From NCBI GenBank assembly GCA_946538445.1, contig CAMNGO010000138.1:1-5762 (forward strand): a stretch of 5,762 bases of DNA, read 5' to 3'. Every line of letters starts with the position of its first letter. Within the stretch, counting starts at the first letter, position 1. Origin of the DNA: an uncultured Lachnospiraceae bacterium. GTDB lineage: Bacteria; Bacillota; Clostridia; Lachnospirales; Lachnospiraceae. Below are positions 4,280 through 5,762 of the stretch, piece after piece. The notes beneath the pieces are model-generated. The model was not told the DNA's origin, searched no databases, and was given only the letters and a program-made list of their open reading frames with translations. The position numbers were made by a program, and so were the translations under genes.

Positions 4280-4957
4280 TTGATTGGTATCATTTCTCAA
4301 TACGGAGGCCTGTTGCTTACGGCCATGGGACAGACGTTGCTCCTTGCACTTTTCGGTCTGTTTTTTGCCTGTATCCTGGGTCTGATTTTTGGTATATTGA
4401 GTGTTTTAAGGAATAAAGTATGTAATATCATCGCCATGATATTTGTCGATGTCATCCGTGGTGTCCCCATGATCGTTTTGGCCTACTTTATTTATTTCGG
4501 TATTCCTTACGGATTTAATAATATACTGCATATACCGCTCACATTAACTGCCCTGCAGGCCGGTACTGCTTGTCTGGCGCTAAACTGCGGCGCTTATATG
4601 GCGGAGATCATCCGCGCCGGTATCCAGTCTGTGGATCCCGGACAGATGGAGGCTGCCAGAAGTCTGGGGCTTCCCTATTGGCGGGCCATGCAGAGGGTCA
4701 TCCTGCCTCAGGCAATCCGGACCATGATCCCCAGCATCATCAACCAGTTCATCATCACCTTGAAAGATACTTCCATTCTTTCGGTTATCGGATTCCCGGA
4801 ACTGGTTAACACCGCAAAAAGTGTGGTATCCATCACATTTAAATCCCTTCAGGTATGGGGTGTCGTAGCCGTGATGTACCTGATCGTAATCCTTGCATTA
4901 TCCAAACTGGCAAAGATTCTGGAGAGGAGGCTGAACCGTGGCAGGAAACATGTCTAA
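4280..4957 (+). CDS. Polar amino acid ABC transporter permease, GlnP/HisM type
   Basis: Inner channel subunit of the importer; 225 residues, the usual size, and as the only permease here it presumably works as a homodimer. The start is TTG at 4280. The next in-frame ATG (4322) would remove the conserved opening, and it lacks a well-spaced ribosome binding site. The family's N-terminal helix with GQTLLLALFGLFFACILGLIFGIL (17-40) is clear. So is the conserved VDVIRGVPMIVLAYFIYFGIP (57-76). The EAA loop that docks the ATPase is intact at 124-147 (EAARSLGL, continuing through RVILPQAIR), followed by the usual LKDTSILSVIG (161-171) and a last helix at about 193-210. The C-terminus is basic (ERRLNRGRKHV). 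Its 3' end overlaps the ATPase gene by 20 bases, so the two are translationally coupled. Confidence 0.92.
   Translation: MIGIISQYGGLLLTAMGQTLLLALFGLFFACILGLIFGILSVLRNKVCNIIAMIFVDVIRGVPMIVLAYFIYFGIPYGFNNILHIPLTLTALQAGTACLALNCGAYMAEIIRAGIQSVDPGQMEAARSLGLPYWRAMQRVILPQAIRTMIPSIINQFIITLKDTSILSVIGFPELVNTAKSVVSITFKSLQVWGVVAVMYLIVILALSKLAKILERRLNRGRKHV
4921..4930 (+). promoter_or_regulatory. Ribosome binding site deciding the ATPase GTG start
   Basis: GGAGAGGAGG lies inside the last codons of the permease gene, seven bases before GTG at 4938. The next in-frame ATG (4950) would be 19 bases away, so GTG is preferred. Confidence 0.7.
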
Positions 4958-5684
4958 TACGAAAATCCATGTATCACATCTGCGCAAATGTTTCGGGAAG
5001 CTGGAAGTCCTTAAAGATATCTCCGCTGATATCAGGCAGGGAGAAGTGGTGGTTATCATCGGTCCATCGGGATCAGGTAAATCGACCTTCCTGCGCTGCC
5101 TTAACAAGCTGGAGGATATCACCGGAGGAACGGTCGTTGTCGACGGATATGACATCACGGACAAAGCAACCAACATCAATAAAGTACGGGAAAATATCGG
5201 TATGGTGTTCCAGCACTTCAACCTCTTCAACAATATGAATGTGGAGCGGAATCTGATGCTGGCGCCGGTAGATCTGAAAAAAGCCACACCGGAGGAAGCC
5301 AAAAAGAGAGCTTCCGAGATGCTCCAACGAGTAGGGCTGGAAGACAAAAAAGATTATTACCCTGATCAGTTATCCGGCGGTCAGAAGCAGAGGGTAGCCA
5401 TCGCCAGAGCCTTGTGTATGAATCCTGACATCATGCTCTTCGACGAGCCCACCTCCGCCCTGGACCCGGAGATGGTTGGCGAGGTTTTGGCCGTAATGAA
5501 ACAGTTGGTGGAAGACGGTATGACCATGGTGGTCGTCACCCACGAGATGGGCTTCGCCAGAGAAGTTGCAGACCGGGTTCTCTTCATGGACAGCGGTTAC
5601 ATCGTGGAAGAAGGAACACCCGAAGAAGTCTTCGATCATCCCCAGCAGCCCAGAACCATCGATTTTTTGAGCAAAGTATTGTAA
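4938..5684 (+). CDS. Polar amino acid ABC transporter ATP-binding protein, GlnQ type
   Basis: Cytosolic ATPase that powers the importer; 248 residues, the family's full length. All catalytic elements are intact: Walker A GPSGSGKST (42-50), Q-loop Gln92 in MVFQHFNLF, ABC signature LSGGQ (145-149) leading into KQRVAIARAL, Walker B IMLFDEPTSALD (165-176) with catalytic Glu170, and the switch His202 in VVVTHEMGFAREVADRV. The tail EGTPEEVFDHPQQPRTIDFLSKVL is the usual GlnQ/HisP ending, and there is no extra regulatory domain (no ACT or NIL domain). It starts with GTG inside the end of the permease gene, using a strong ribosome binding site, and is the last gene of the operon. A 62-bp palindrome begins 16 bases after the stop and may terminate it. 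Family assignment is very safe; the substrate follows from the binding protein. Confidence 0.95.
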   Translation: MAGNMSNTKIHVSHLRKCFGKLEVLKDISADIRQGEVVVIIGPSGSGKSTFLRCLNKLEDITGGTVVVDGYDITDKATNINKVRENIGMVFQHFNLFNNMNVERNLMLAPVDLKKATPEEAKKRASEMLQRVGLEDKKDYYPDQLSGGQKQRVAIARALCMNPDIMLFDEPTSALDPEMVGEVLAVMKQLVEDGMTMVVVTHEMGFAREVADRVLFMDSGYIVEEGTPEEVFDHPQQPRTIDFLSKVL

Positions 5685-5700
5685 CGTTGATAATACATGT

Positions 5701-5762
5701 AGTAAGCAGGGGGTCAGACCCCATTACAAATATTTGTAATGGGGTCTGACCCCCTGCTTACT
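5701..5762. repeat. Perfect 62-bp palindrome, REP-doublet (REPIN)-like, at the window end
   Basis: Bases 5701-5731 are the exact reverse complement of 5732-5762, with no unpaired loop (the centre is AAATATTT). Each arm itself contains the small inverted repeat GGGGTC-A-GACCCC (5710-5722, mirrored at 5741-5753), flanked by AGTAAGCAGG and ATTACAAA. Two inverted copies of a GGGGTCAGACCCC core resemble REP doublets mobilised by RAYT-type Y1 transposases, whose elements I associate with this motif. No transposase is in the window. The palindrome ends with the last base, so it may extend further. It could also act as the 3' hairpin of the importer operon. An assembly-end artefact cannot be excluded. 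Confidence 0.8.

Noticed and set aside
4189..4416. Possible small gene between binding protein and permease
   Set aside because: The frame runs out of phase into the conserved permease N-terminus, and its product shows no recognisable pattern.
5685..5762. Transposase or other mobile-element gene next to the palindrome
   Set aside because: No coding sequence remains in the window after the ATPase gene, so a mobile element can only be suspected from the repeat.
1..5762. CRISPR array, tRNA, rRNA or toxin-antitoxin module
   Set aside because: No spaced direct-repeat array, cloverleaf or rRNA-like segment was seen. The Xre operon was considered as a toxin-antitoxin pair, but its second gene is a four-helix membrane protein and the third is not a recognised toxin.

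Overview
The window looks like ordinary chromosome from a low-to-moderate GC Gram-positive anaerobe, most likely a Clostridia (Lachnospiraceae-like) species. The grounds are AGGAGG-type ribosome binding sites, consensus sigma-A promoters, U-tailed intrinsic terminators, a DUF3842-type protein and a Gram-positive lipoprotein-type solute-binding protein. This taxonomic reading comes from family resemblance, not from a search.

Layout, left to right. (1) 1-170, minus strand: the N-terminal part of an exported or lipid-anchored protein, cut by the window edge. It is divergent from (2) 304-735, a DUF3842-type protein with its own promoter. (3) A terminator hairpin (826-866) that appears to contain the -35 of the next promoter. 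(4) 934-1656: a tightly coupled pair of small membrane proteins of unknown function, closed by a perfect 16-bp hairpin terminator that may serve both strands. (5) Minus strand, transcribed 2988 to 1730: a three-gene operon of a 68-aa Xre-type repressor, a four-helix membrane protein and a 209-aa protein I do not recognise. Its promoter is an almost perfect sigma-A promoter bracketed by two near-identical 20-bp palindromes, a strong picture of autorepression. (6) 3206-5684, plus strand: a complete polar amino acid (glutamine-like) ABC importer operon with lipoprotein binding protein, permease and ATPase. It has a strong extended -10 promoter and a long hairpin in its leader. (7) 5701-5762: a perfect 62-bp palindrome built from two inverted GGGGTCAGACCCC cores, resembling a REP doublet (REPIN), reaching exactly to the window end.

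How the parts work together. The importer operon is a functional unit: binding protein captures the amino acid, the permease (presumably a homodimer) forms the channel, and the ATPase drives import. The divergent repressor operon shares the 2989-3336 intergenic region with it but has its own promoter and operators about 116 bp away from the importer's -35. I see no operator on the importer promoter itself.

I do not see a clearly new defence, mobile or biosynthetic system. The items most worth a second look are the terminal palindrome, the operator architecture with its repressor/membrane/unknown triad, and the unannotated small membrane-protein pair with its FEHIWHGE motif.
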